From Chloroflexota bacterium (GTDB lineage: Bacteria > Chloroflexota > UBA11872): DNA of 7,874 bases. The notes below the pieces were generated by a model that was not told the DNA's origin, made no database searches, and saw only the letters and a list, made by a program, of their open reading frames with translations. The position numbers and the translations under genes were made by a program. The stretch is taken from contig JAPPFO010000228.1 of the NCBI GenBank assembly GCA_028875175.1, positions 1 to 7,874 on the forward strand, in the 5' to 3' direction. Shown one piece after another: positions 1 through 6,231 of the stretch (position 1 is the stretch's first letter; each line of letters opens with the position of its first letter).

Positions 1-1
1 C

Positions 2-331
2 GGATATCCGGGGCCGCAGGGCACGATGCTGCACGTCGAAGTAAGCGGCGAAACAGGCGTGCTGGTACTGACGCCGGGCGCGGACGGCGTCGACCTGCGC
101 ATCTTTGACGGCGACACGCGGCGGACGGGCGAGCTGATCGAGACACCGCCACCGGCGCCGGAGCGGCGCAGCGGCGTGGCCTACTTCGCGCACTGTGTAC
201 GCGAAGGACAGCCGATCGAAGGCCGCGGGAGCTTCCGGTTCAACCGCGAGGTGGTGGCCATCATCGACGCGGGCGTACGCGCCCTGACCACCGGCGCCTC
301 GGTGGGCGTGCCGCCGGCGCTGGACGGGTAG
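2..331 (+). CDS. Gfo/Idh/MocA-type oxidoreductase, C-terminal fragment
   Basis: The frame is open from base 2 to a TAG stop at 329-331, giving about 109 residues, and the start lies outside the window. The C-terminal part carries the arrangement typical of the end of Gfo/Idh/MocA oxidoreductases. A beta-rich stretch resembling the family's 'g..G.l.l' segment is followed by YFAHCVREGQPIEGRGSFRF, then a helix (REVVAIIDAGVRALTTGA) and a short V-P tail. In the family this C-terminal domain forms the substrate side of a sugar or polyol NAD(P)-dependent oxidoreductase. The N-terminal Rossmann fold that would bind the cofactor is not in the window, so cofactor and substrate cannot be judged. The ATG at 26 is internal to the frame, and the protein clearly begins upstream. 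The next gene starts 11 bases downstream on the same strand, suggesting co-transcription. The family call is moderately sure and rests on a short fragment. Confidence 0.6.
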   Translation, partial: GYPGPQGTMLHVEVSGETGVLVLTPGADGVDLRIFDGDTRRTGELIETPPPAPERRSGVAYFAHCVREGQPIEGRGSFRFNREVVAIIDAGVRALTTGASVGVPPALDG

Positions 332-342
332 CGGGCCAGCCG

Positions 343-1110
343 ATGGCCGGGGCTGTTGCGATCACGGGCGCGGGTCGAGGCATCGGCCGGGCCACGGCGC
401 TGCGGATGGCAGCCGACGGCCGGGCCGTGGCGGTGTCCGACGTGGACGGCGACTCGGCACACGCCGTTGCCGAAGAGATTCGGAGCAGCGGCGGGACGGC
501 GTTGTCGGCCCAACTGGATGTGACCGACCACGCGGCGGTACGCGAGTGGGTGTACGAGGTCGACGACGAACTTGGCGGGCTTACGGGTGCCGTGGCCAAC
601 GCCGGGGTGATGCGGGTACAGCCGTTCCTGGACCTGACGCCCGAGACGTGGCGCCAGGTGATGTCGGTGAACCTGGACGGCACCTTCTATTTCGTGCATC
701 CGGTGGCCGAGCGGATGGCGGCTCGGAAGCGGGGGAGCATCGTCATCATCGCGTCGGCCTCGTCGCGCCAGGCGTCGTTCGCCACGAATGTCTACAACAC
801 AAGCAAAACGGCTGTGCACGGGCTGACGCGGGTGATGGCGCTGGAACTGGGCCCGTTGAATGTCCGGGTCAACGCCGTGAGCCCGGGCGTGGTGGACACG
901 CCGATGTGGGAGTACATCGACCGCGAGCGGGCCAAGCTCTTGGGCAAGCAACCGGGCGAGGTATTCGCCGAGGCCATTACCCGGATTCCGCTGGGCCGGG
1001 TGGAGACGCCGGAGGACGTGGCCGGGTTTGTGGCCTACCTCCTGTCAGATGCGTCCGAATACATGACCGGCCAGAACATCAGCTACGACGGCGGCATGGT
1101 GATGCCGTAG
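343..1110 (+). CDS. Classical short-chain dehydrogenase/reductase (polyol or diol dehydrogenase-like)
   Basis: This 255-residue protein has the length and motif set of a complete classical SDR, a soluble NAD(P)(H)-dependent oxidoreductase. The glycine-rich cofactor motif TGAGRGIG is at residues 8-15. Asp33/Asp35 lie at the end of the second strand and favour NAD(H). The adenine-pocket DV is at 59-60 and NAG at 86-88. The catalytic tetrad is Asn110, Ser138, Tyr151 and Lys155 (YNTSK), with the PG motif at 181-182. The C-terminal part (MWEYIDRERAK, then RIPLGRVETPEDVA and YMTGQNISYDGG) resembles acetoin/butanediol and sorbitol dehydrogenase-type SDRs, but the substrate cannot be fixed from sequence. 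The ATG at 343 places the Rossmann motif at the usual distance from the N terminus. No strong Shine-Dalgarno sequence is visible, and the 11-base gap to the upstream oxidoreductase suggests a shared transcript. The SDR family call is very sure; the specificity is a guess. Confidence 0.93.
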   Translation: MAGAVAITGAGRGIGRATALRMAADGRAVAVSDVDGDSAHAVAEEIRSSGGTALSAQLDVTDHAAVREWVYEVDDELGGLTGAVANAGVMRVQPFLDLTPETWRQVMSVNLDGTFYFVHPVAERMAARKRGSIVIIASASSRQASFATNVYNTSKTAVHGLTRVMALELGPLNVRVNAVSPGVVDTPMWEYIDRERAKLLGKQPGEVFAEAITRIPLGRVETPEDVAGFVAYLLSDASEYMTGQNISYDGGMVMP

Positions 1111-1146
1111 GCGTCTCGACGAACGTGCCGACGATTCCGGCGCCGT

Positions 1147-1155
1147 TGATATACT
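1147..1155 (+). promoter_or_regulatory. Extended -10 promoter candidate for the S1/clpN/clpC operon
   Basis: In the 106-base gap after the dehydrogenase gene the sequence TGATATACT matches an extended -10 element: TG, one base, then TATACT, one mismatch from TATAAT. It is one of the few AT-rich stretches in a GC-rich region. The upstream bases (around 1126-1132) give only a poor -35 match, which is common for extended -10 promoters. Transcription would begin near 1162, giving a leader of about 55 bases before the TTG start at 1217. No CIRCE-type or CtsR-type operator was seen nearby. Confidence 0.45.
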
Positions 1156-1202
1156 CGACAAGGTCGTCGCCTCCTGAACGCGACGCCATCCCCAATAACC
1201 TG

Positions 1203-1207
1203 AAAGG
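1203..1207 (+). promoter_or_regulatory. Ribosome binding site for the S1-domain gene (TTG start)
   Basis: AAAGG lies 9 bases before the TTG at 1217 and supports that start over the first in-frame ATG at 1295. The TTG start adds a 26-residue acidic N-terminal extension, without cutting into the first S1 domain, which begins near residue 40. Confidence 0.5.
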
Positions 1208-1216
1208 CACTTTCGC

Positions 1217-2635
1217 TTGAGCGCGACTCACGATGCCGTGGCGCCAGCCGATGTCTCGGTTGCCGAACCCGAGCCGATCGAAGAACTGGAGTCGATGGAA
1301 GACCTGCTCAACGAGCCTGGCGGCGCGATGCAGGGAATCTCACGAGGCGACGTGATCGAAGGCCTGGTAGTTGGGGTCGACCCCGACGAATTGCTGGTTG
1401 ACATTGGCCTCAAGTCCGAGGGCGTGGTTCCGCAGCGCGAGTTGTGGGACTCGCGGTCGGAGGAGCCGAAGCCGGAGTTCAGCGTTGGCGACGTCGCGTT
1501 CGTCTACGTGGTGCGTCCCGAAGGCGACGGGCCGGCGGTGCTCTCGGTACGCCGGGCGGCGCAGGAGAAAGTCTGGCGCGCCACCGAGGAACTCTTCGAG
1601 AACGGCACGATCATCGAGTCCACGGTCCAGGAATACAACAAGGGCGGCGTGCTGGTGGACGTGGGGCCGCGCGGCTTCGTGCCACTGTCGCAGCTCACCA
1701 GCCTGCGACGAGGTCCCGCCGACGAAACCGAAGAAGAACTGAACGCGAAGCTATCGGAACTGGTCGAAAAGCAGATCTACGTCAAGATCATCGAGCTTGA
1801 TCGGCGACGTAACCGCCTGATTCTTTCAGAGCGGGTAGCTGAGCGTGAAATGCGCGCGCAGCGCCGTGAAGTCCTGCTGGACGAGCTGCAGGTTGGGCAG
1901 ATCCGCAAGGGCCTCGTCAGCAACATTTGCAGCTTCGGCGCGTTTATCGACCTGGGTGGAGCCGACGGGCTGGCTCACATCTCCGAACTTTCGTGGAGCC
2001 GCGTGGAGAGCCCCGAAGAAATCCTGCGGCCGGGCGAGGAAGTCGACGTCTACGTGCTAGCGCTGGACCGGGTGGACAAGAAGATCGCGCTGAGCATGCG
2101 CCGCGCCACCACCGACCCGTGGGCCGATCTGACCTCTCGCTTTCAGGAGCACGAAGTCGTTCCCGGCACCGTCACCAAGCTGGCGCCGTTTGGGGCATTC
2201 GTGCGGCTGGCGGACGGAGTTGAAGGCCTGGCGCACTCGTCGGATCTGGGCAACGCCGCGCTGCACATGGTCAACGAAGGCGACATCGGGCAGTTCCGCA
2301 TCCTCAGCATTGACGCGCAACGCCGCCGCATCCGCTTGACGCCGGTCGAGATTTATCCGCCGCCGGACGAGGACTACGACGAGCTTGAGGTCGAAGGCGA
2401 ACTGGCCGCGGTGGCGGAGAGCCCGGATGCGGAAGTCGCCGAGGACTTCGATGACGCGGACACCGCTGTCGCTGAGGATGCCCACGATCTGGAGGTCGCA
2501 GACGCTGAGGACTCCGACGACGCGGATGCCGTTGTCGCCGACGGGTCTGACGACGCGGATGCGGCAATCGCTACGGAATCCGACGACATGGATGCCACAA
2601 TAGAGGCGAGCGACGAGACCAAGAGCAGTTTGTAA
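1217..2635 (+). CDS. rpsA: Four-domain S1 RNA-binding protein (ribosomal protein S1-like) with acidic repeat tail
   Basis: This 472-residue protein contains four S1 (OB-fold) RNA-binding domains at about residues 40-113, 130-206, 224-296 and 312-377. The third and fourth are textbook: SFGAFIDLGGADGLAHISEL and APFGAFVRLADGVEGLAH. The first two are more diverged (DELLVDIGLKSEGVV; GGVLVDVGPRGFVPLSQL). S1-family proteins bind mRNA and help load it on the 30S subunit. Four domains match the shorter S1/YpfD-type proteins of many non-proteobacteria rather than the six-domain E. coli protein, so a role as true ribosomal S1 is likely but not proven. Residues 1-38 are acidic and probably disordered. 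Residues 383-472 form a strongly acidic Asp/Ala-rich tail, largely made of 11-residue repeats (residues 411-465). It starts at a TTG preceded by AAAGG. The gene ends 29 bases before the clpN start, suggesting an operon with the Clp genes. Codons look less GC-biased at third positions than in clpC. Confidence 0.88.
   Translation: MSATHDAVAPADVSVAEPEPIEELESMEDLLNEPGGAMQGISRGDVIEGLVVGVDPDELLVDIGLKSEGVVPQRELWDSRSEEPKPEFSVGDVAFVYVVRPEGDGPAVLSVRRAAQEKVWRATEELFENGTIIESTVQEYNKGGVLVDVGPRGFVPLSQLTSLRRGPADETEEELNAKLSELVEKQIYVKIIELDRRRNRLILSERVAEREMRAQRREVLLDELQVGQIRKGLVSNICSFGAFIDLGGADGLAHISELSWSRVESPEEILRPGEEVDVYVLALDRVDKKIALSMRRATTDPWADLTSRFQEHEVVPGTVTKLAPFGAFVRLADGVEGLAHSSDLGNAALHMVNEGDIGQFRILSIDAQRRRIRLTPVEIYPPPDEDYDELEVEGELAAVAESPDAEVAEDFDDADTAVAEDAHDLEVADAEDSDDADAVVADGSDDADAAIATESDDMDATIEASDETKSSL
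2447..2611 (+). repeat. Five tandem 33-bp coding repeats in the S1 acidic tail
   Basis: Five in-frame units of exactly 11 codons encode FDDADTAVAED, AHDLEVADAED, SDDADAVVADG, SDDADAAIATE and SDDMDATIEAS. Units three and four are most alike, sharing the DNA core gacgacgcggatgc. The first, second and fifth are more degenerate. The array is a translated minisatellite and makes a highly acidic, probably disordered segment. Confidence 0.8.
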
Positions 2636-2654
2636 GCTCTGGGTCGCCGCTACC

Positions 2655-2659
2655 GGAGG
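2655..2659 (+). promoter_or_regulatory. Ribosome binding site of clpN
   Basis: GGAGG is 5 bases before the GTG start at 2665. The same ggaggttgcc-GTG context recurs before clpC at 3182-3194, so the site was part of the duplicated block. It fixes the GTG start, which also gives the N terminus shared with ClpC. Confidence 0.75.
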
Positions 2660-2664
2660 TTGCC

Positions 2665-3195
2665 GTGAACGACAGGCTCGATAAGTTCACGGAGCGCGCC
2701 AAGAAGGTGCTGGTCTATGCGCAGGACGAGGCGACGCGCTTCAACCACAGCGACGTCGGGACCGAACACTTGCTGCTGGGCCTGGTGCGCGAGGGCGAGA
2801 GCGTTACCGCCCAAGTCCTCAAGGACCTGGGTGTTGAGTTGAACGAGGTTCGCGGCGCGGTCGAGTTAACTGTTGGACGCAGCGAGCGGATGGTCGTGGA
2901 CGATCTCACTCTGACCCCGCGAGCCGTACGAGTGCTCGAACTGTCGATCGAAGAAGCTCGTTGGCTGGGGTACAACTCCATTGGAACCGAACACCTGTTA
3001 CTGGGCTTGGTGCACGAGGACGAGAGCGGCGCCGCAGACGTTCTGAGACGCCTGGGGCTGAGCCTGCAAGAGGTGCGATCCCACGTGACACCACTAGCAT
3101 CTCGGCGTCGCAGTGCCCAGGCGTCCATCTTGCCCAAAGGGCTGAGGCTACGGCCCAGGTTTTTCTGGGGTTCTGCCTTTGGGAGGTTGCCGTGA
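2665..3195 (+). CDS. Stand-alone double Clp_N-domain protein (partial duplicate of ClpC)
   Basis: This 176-residue protein consists of the two Clp_N repeats of a ClpC N-domain (about residues 1-141) and a 35-residue basic/hydrophobic tail; it has no Walker motifs and no ATPase module. Its first 28 residues are identical to ClpC encoded just downstream. By hand count 109 of 141 residues match overall. The second repeat is most changed, for example LVHEDESGAA where ClpC has LVREGEGIAA. Both GTEHLLLGL motifs are kept, including the glutamates (E34, E109) that correspond to the phospho-arginine-binding glutamates of B. subtilis ClpC. In the Clp family the N-domain docks substrates and adaptors, so a free copy could bind the same partners without unfolding them; mycobacterial ClpC2 is a known stand-alone Clp_N protein. 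The tail does not resemble the ClpC linker and is encoded over inverted repeats. The stop TGA overlaps the clpC GTG, indicating coupled translation. The function is inferred; a degenerating leader copy is an alternative. Confidence 0.85.
   Translation: MNDRLDKFTERAKKVLVYAQDEATRFNHSDVGTEHLLLGLVREGESVTAQVLKDLGVELNEVRGAVELTVGRSERMVVDDLTLTPRAVRVLELSIEEARWLGYNSIGTEHLLLGLVHEDESGAADVLRRLGLSLQEVRSHVTPLASRRRSAQASILPKGLRLRPRFFWGSAFGRLP
3133..3183 (+). promoter_or_regulatory. Nested inverted repeats covering the clpC ribosome binding site
   Basis: An 8-base perfect inverted repeat pairs cccaaagg (3133-3140) with cctttggg (3176-3183). Inside it a second hairpin pairs cccag (3154-3158) with ctggg (3165-3169) around a gttttt loop. 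The right outer arm includes GGG of the clpC ribosome binding site GGGAGG (3181-3186). In mRNA the structure could limit independent initiation at clpC, while ribosomes translating clpN would melt it and stop at the overlapping start. The pairing is seen in the sequence; a regulatory role is inferred. Confidence 0.4.
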
Positions 3196-5660
3196 ACGAC
3201 AGGCTGGATAAGTTCACGGAGCGCGCCAAAAAGGTGCTGGTCTACGCGCAGGACGAGGCCACGCGCTTCAACCACAACTACATCGGCACCGAGCACCTGC
3301 TGCTGGGTCTGGTGCGCGAAGGCGAGGGCATCGCGGCCCAGGTGCTCAAGAACCTTGGCGTCGAGCTCAATAAAGTTCGCAGCGCGGTCGAGTTCATCAT
3401 CGGCCGCGGCGAGCGCATGGTCGTCGGCGACATCACGCTGACGCCGCGAGCCAAGCGGGTCATCGAGCTTTCGATCGAGGAAGCCCGGCGGTTGGGCCAC
3501 AACTACATCGGCACCGAGCACCTGCTGCTGGGCCTGGTGCGCGAGGGCGAAGGCATCGCCGCCGGCGTGCTGGAGAGCTTGGGCGTCAACCTGGAGAAGG
3601 TTCGATCCCAGGTCGTACAGGTCGTCAGCCAGAGCCAGAGCGAGCGCCCGCGCGAGGCGGCTACCACCGCTCCGTCCAAGCGCTCGTCCAAAACGCCGGT
3701 CGTGGACCAGATGGGTATCGACCTCACGGCCGCCGCCCGCGCCGACAAGCTGGACCCGGTGATTGGCCGGCACGACGAAGTCGAGCGGGTGATCCAGATC
3801 CTGAGCCGCCGCACCAAGAACAATCCGGCGCTGATCGGCGAACCGGGCGTTGGCAAGACGGCCATCGTGGAGGGCCTGGCCCAGCGCATCATCGAGGGCG
3901 AAGTGCCGGACTCGCTGCGCGACCGGCGCGTGCTGACCCTGGACATGGGCACGCTGGTGGCCGGCACCAAGTACCGCGGCGAGTTCGAGGAACGCCTGAA
4001 GAAGGTGATCGACGAGATAAAGGGTTCCAGCGACTCGGTGCTCTTCATTGACGAGCTGCACACCGTCGTAGGCGCCGGCGCCGCCGAAGGCGCGGTGGAC
4101 GCCGCCAATATTCTCAAGCCATCGCTGGCGCGCGGCGAGTTGCAGGTGATCGGCGCGACGACGCTGGACGAATACCGCAAGTACATCGAGCGCGACGCCG
4201 CCCTGGAACGCCGCTTCCAGCCCGTGATGGTGCAGGAACCCTCGATCGAGGAAACCGTGGACATCCTGCGCGGCGTCCGCAGCCGCTACGCCGATCACCA
4301 CAACGTCGAGATCACGGACGATGCCCTGACCGCGGCTGCCGAACTGGCCGGCCGCTACGTGACCGACCGGTTTCTGCCGGACAAGGCCATCGACGTGATG
4401 GACGAGGCCGCGGCCCGTGTGAAGATTCGCTACGGCATGCCGCCGAAGGGCCTGCGCGAGCTCGAATCCCGCGCGGACCAGGTGGCGTCCGAGAAGTCCA
4501 AGGCCATTGACTCCGAAGACTTTGAGGCCGCCAACCAACTGCGGCAGGAAGAAGAACAGTTGCGCGCCAAGGCCGAGGCCCTGCGCGAGGAGTGGACCTC
4601 GTCCAACGAGGGCCAGTCGCCGCGTGTGACGGAAGAAGAGGTCGGGCAGGTCGTCTCGATGTGGACCGGCATTCCGGTCACGCGCATCCGCGAGGAGGAG
4701 TCCGAGCGGCTCCTGCACATGGAAGACGAACTGGCACGCCGCGTCGTGAGCCAGAAGGAAGCCATCGAGTCCATCTCACGCGCCGTCCGCCGCGCGCGCG
4801 CCGGCCTGAAAGACCCCCAGCGTCCCATCGGCGCCTTCATGTTCCTGGGACCCACCGGCGTGGGCAAAACGTTGCTGGCGCGGGCGCTGGCCGACTTCAT
4901 GTTCGGCAGCGAGGACTCGCTGATTCGCATTGACATGTCGGAGTACATGGAGCGCCACGCCGTCTCGCGGCTGGTCGGCGCGCCGCCGGGCTACGTGGGC
5001 TACGAGGAAGGCGGCCAGCTGACCGAGGCCGTCCGCCGCCGCTCGTACGCGGTGATCCTGCTGGACGAGATCGAGAAAGCCCACCCCGAGGTCTTCAACA
5101 TCCTGTTGCAACTCATGGACGACGGTCGCCTGACCGACGCCAAGGGGCGCGCGGTGGACTTCCGCAACACCATCGTCATCATGACGTCCAACGTGGGCGC
5201 CCAGCACATCAAGCGCAACGCCACGCTGGGGTTCCACAGCGACGACACGTCGACCGAGGACACCTACTACCGCAACATGCGGTCCAAGGTGCTCAACGAG
5301 CTGAAGAAGGTGTTCCGGCCCGAGTTCCTCAACCGCGTCGACGCCAGCGTGGTCTTCCACGCGCTGACGCGTTCCGACGTGGCGGACATCGTGGACCTGG
5401 AACTGGCGCGCGTGCGGCTCCAACTGAGCGAGCACGAGTTGGAACTGGAAGTCACCGCGGACGCCAAGGGCCTGCTGGCCGAACAGGGCTACGACCCCGA
5501 CTTCGGCGCCCGCCCGCTCCGCCGCGTGATCCAGAACCTGATCGAGGACCCGCTGGCCGAGGAACTCCTGCGCGGCGCCTTCGAACCCGGCGCGCAGGTG
5601 ATCGTGGACCGCGACGGCGACGACGTGGCCATCACGTCGCGGTCACCGGTCGAAGCCTGA
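3192..5660 (+). CDS. clpC: ATP-dependent Clp protease ATP-binding subunit ClpC
   Basis: This 822-residue AAA+ unfoldase has the standard ClpC length and architecture. It recognises substrates in the cytoplasm and threads them into ClpP. Two Clp_N repeats occupy residues 1-141 (GTEHLLLGL at 32-40 and 107-115). AAA domain 1 has Walker A GEPGVGKT (216-223), pore loop KYRG (260-263), Walker B VLFIDE (283-288) and arginine finger R340/R341. A middle domain with a UVR-like coiled-coil segment spans about 420-465. AAA domain 2 has Walker A GPTGVGKT (553-560), pore loop GYVGY (600-604), Walker B VILLDE (621-626) and sensor 2 GARPLRR (772-778). The ClpP-docking loop LGF is at 679-681, so it should work with ClpP, which is not in this window. 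The start is the GTG at 3192, behind GGGAGG and overlapping the clpN stop as GTGA. Although the frame stays open upstream to a TTG at 2961, that stretch overlaps clpN and encodes nothing ClpC-like. Third codon positions are strongly GC-biased, and all catalytic motifs are intact. Confidence 0.97.
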   Translation: MNDRLDKFTERAKKVLVYAQDEATRFNHNYIGTEHLLLGLVREGEGIAAQVLKNLGVELNKVRSAVEFIIGRGERMVVGDITLTPRAKRVIELSIEEARRLGHNYIGTEHLLLGLVREGEGIAAGVLESLGVNLEKVRSQVVQVVSQSQSERPREAATTAPSKRSSKTPVVDQMGIDLTAAARADKLDPVIGRHDEVERVIQILSRRTKNNPALIGEPGVGKTAIVEGLAQRIIEGEVPDSLRDRRVLTLDMGTLVAGTKYRGEFEERLKKVIDEIKGSSDSVLFIDELHTVVGAGAAEGAVDAANILKPSLARGELQVIGATTLDEYRKYIERDAALERRFQPVMVQEPSIEETVDILRGVRSRYADHHNVEITDDALTAAAELAGRYVTDRFLPDKAIDVMDEAAARVKIRYGMPPKGLRELESRADQVASEKSKAIDSEDFEAANQLRQEEEQLRAKAEALREEWTSSNEGQSPRVTEEEVGQVVSMWTGIPVTRIREEESERLLHMEDELARRVVSQKEAIESISRAVRRARAGLKDPQRPIGAFMFLGPTGVGKTLLARALADFMFGSEDSLIRIDMSEYMERHAVSRLVGAPPGYVGYEEGGQLTEAVRRRSYAVILLDEIEKAHPEVFNILLQLMDDGRLTDAKGRAVDFRNTIVIMTSNVGAQHIKRNATLGFHSDDTSTEDTYYRNMRSKVLNELKKVFRPEFLNRVDASVVFHALTRSDVADIVDLELARVRLQLSEHELELEVTADAKGLLAEQGYDPDFGARPLRRVIQNLIEDPLAEELLRGAFEPGAQVIVDRDGDDVAITSRSPVEA
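3273..3563 (+). repeat. Near-identical direct repeats inside the ClpC N-domain
   Basis: The 66 bases at 3273-3338 and at 3498-3563, 225 bases (75 codons) apart, differ at only four positions, all silent, and the first 35 bases are identical. They encode the conserved HNYIGTEHLLLGL core of the two Clp_N repeats. The protein repeat is ancestral to the family; the identity at DNA level is more than the fold requires. Confidence 0.7.
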
Positions 5661-5730
5661 GTCCTCAGCCTTCCTGACCACGGAGGCCTGACCAAGTCTG
5701 AGCGGCGTGCCGCCGAGTGCCGCAGGGTCT
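5661..5730. terminator. Convergent intergenic gap with weak stem-loops
   Basis: Seventy bases separate the clpC stop from the stop of the minus-strand membrane gene. GCCTTC (5668-5673) can pair with GGAGGC (5682-5687), with one G-U pair and an 8-base loop, just after clpC. A smaller gcggc/gccgc palindrome lies further on (about 5702-5713). Neither is followed by a T run on either strand, so intrinsic termination is doubtful and factor-dependent termination is possible. Confidence 0.25.
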
Positions 5731-6231
5731 CTAGGGTTTCCCGCGGCGGGCCTCTGGATTCCGCCTGGATTGCTCGCCCAGGCCCAGCGTGGTCATCCAG
5801 AGCGTTACGCCCACGGGAACCAGGGCCCCGGCGGCGGGCACCGGCACATGGCCCACGGAACCGTTGGCTACCGTCCACACGCGCTCGACGACCGGCATTT
5901 CTCCCCAGCGATCGGCGTAGTCCTGATCCATAACGGCCGTGACGTAGTTGTGGTCAAAGTGCCGCCAAATGCCGAGCAACGCAGCGACCAGAACGAGCAC
6001 CGCGACAATCCGGGCGATCCGGATTGTCGCCCGCGACGTGCGAAGCATGAGCGCGACAAGGGCCAGACCACTCAAAACCAGGGCTGCCCACGGCATCAAC
6101 TGCCAGAACTCTTCCCAGTGCCGTTCATAGGCAAGCGCAACGGCGACGCTGAGGATGCTGATGACGACGAGGAACGCCATGGCGCCCCGCAACGTCCCGG
6201 CGACGCCCTCACCGTCGAAGGACCGAATCAC
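5731..6231 (-). CDS. Small integral membrane protein of unknown function
   Basis: I do not recognise this 166-residue protein. It has three clear hydrophobic helices at about residues 16-35, 45-63 and 72-89, and a weaker fourth at about 128-150. A polar loop of about 38 residues (90-127, rich in His, Asp, Tyr and Trp) lies before the last helix, and the C-terminal tail is basic (RRNPEARRGKP). No catalytic or transport motif is visible. The start is a GTG at 6231-6229 that overlaps the stop of the upstream lipoprotein gene in a GTGA arrangement, so the two are probably translated together. The shared envelope location of the products suggests a functional pair, but that is inference. The hydrophobic pattern and the coupling favour this strand over the forward-strand frame across the same bases, which has a low-complexity Gly/Pro/His-rich product. 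Confidence 0.7.
   Translation of the reverse strand: MIRSFDGEGVAGTLRGAMAFLVVISILSVAVALAYERHWEEFWQLMPWAALVLSGLALVALMLRTSRATIRIARIVAVLVLVAALLGIWRHFDHNYVTAVMDQDYADRWGEMPVVERVWTVANGSVGHVPVPAAGALVPVGVTLWMTTLGLGEQSRRNPEARRGKP

Noticed and set aside
181..951. A 256-codon minus-strand frame opposite the dehydrogenase
   Set aside because: The plus-strand product has every SDR motif; the minus frame is Arg/His/Pro-rich shadow sequence.
1127..1141. gccg/cggc stem after the dehydrogenase as a terminator
   Set aside because: Only four base pairs with no T tract after it.
1216..1230. Inverted repeat cttgag...actca at the S1 start, reminiscent of the HspR-type HAIR operator
   Set aside because: Arms are short and the spacing is 4-5 bases, not about 7; it overlaps the start codon and codes for conserved frame. 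Likely chance.
3154..3169. cccag-gttttt-ctggg as an intrinsic terminator between clpN and clpC
   Set aside because: The T run is in the loop, not after the stem, and clpC must be expressed through it; a translational role is more plausible.
2961..3191. In-frame upstream extension of clpC from a TTG at 2961
   Set aside because: It overlaps clpN in another frame, encodes nothing like ClpC, and has no ribosome binding site, while the GTG at 3192 has GGGAGG and gives the standard N terminus.
2715..4718. A 667-codon open frame on the minus strand opposite clpN and clpC
   Set aside because: It mirrors strongly GC-biased codons of clpC, whose plus-strand motifs are all intact; the minus product has no recognisable domain. 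Typical antisense shadow in GC-rich DNA.
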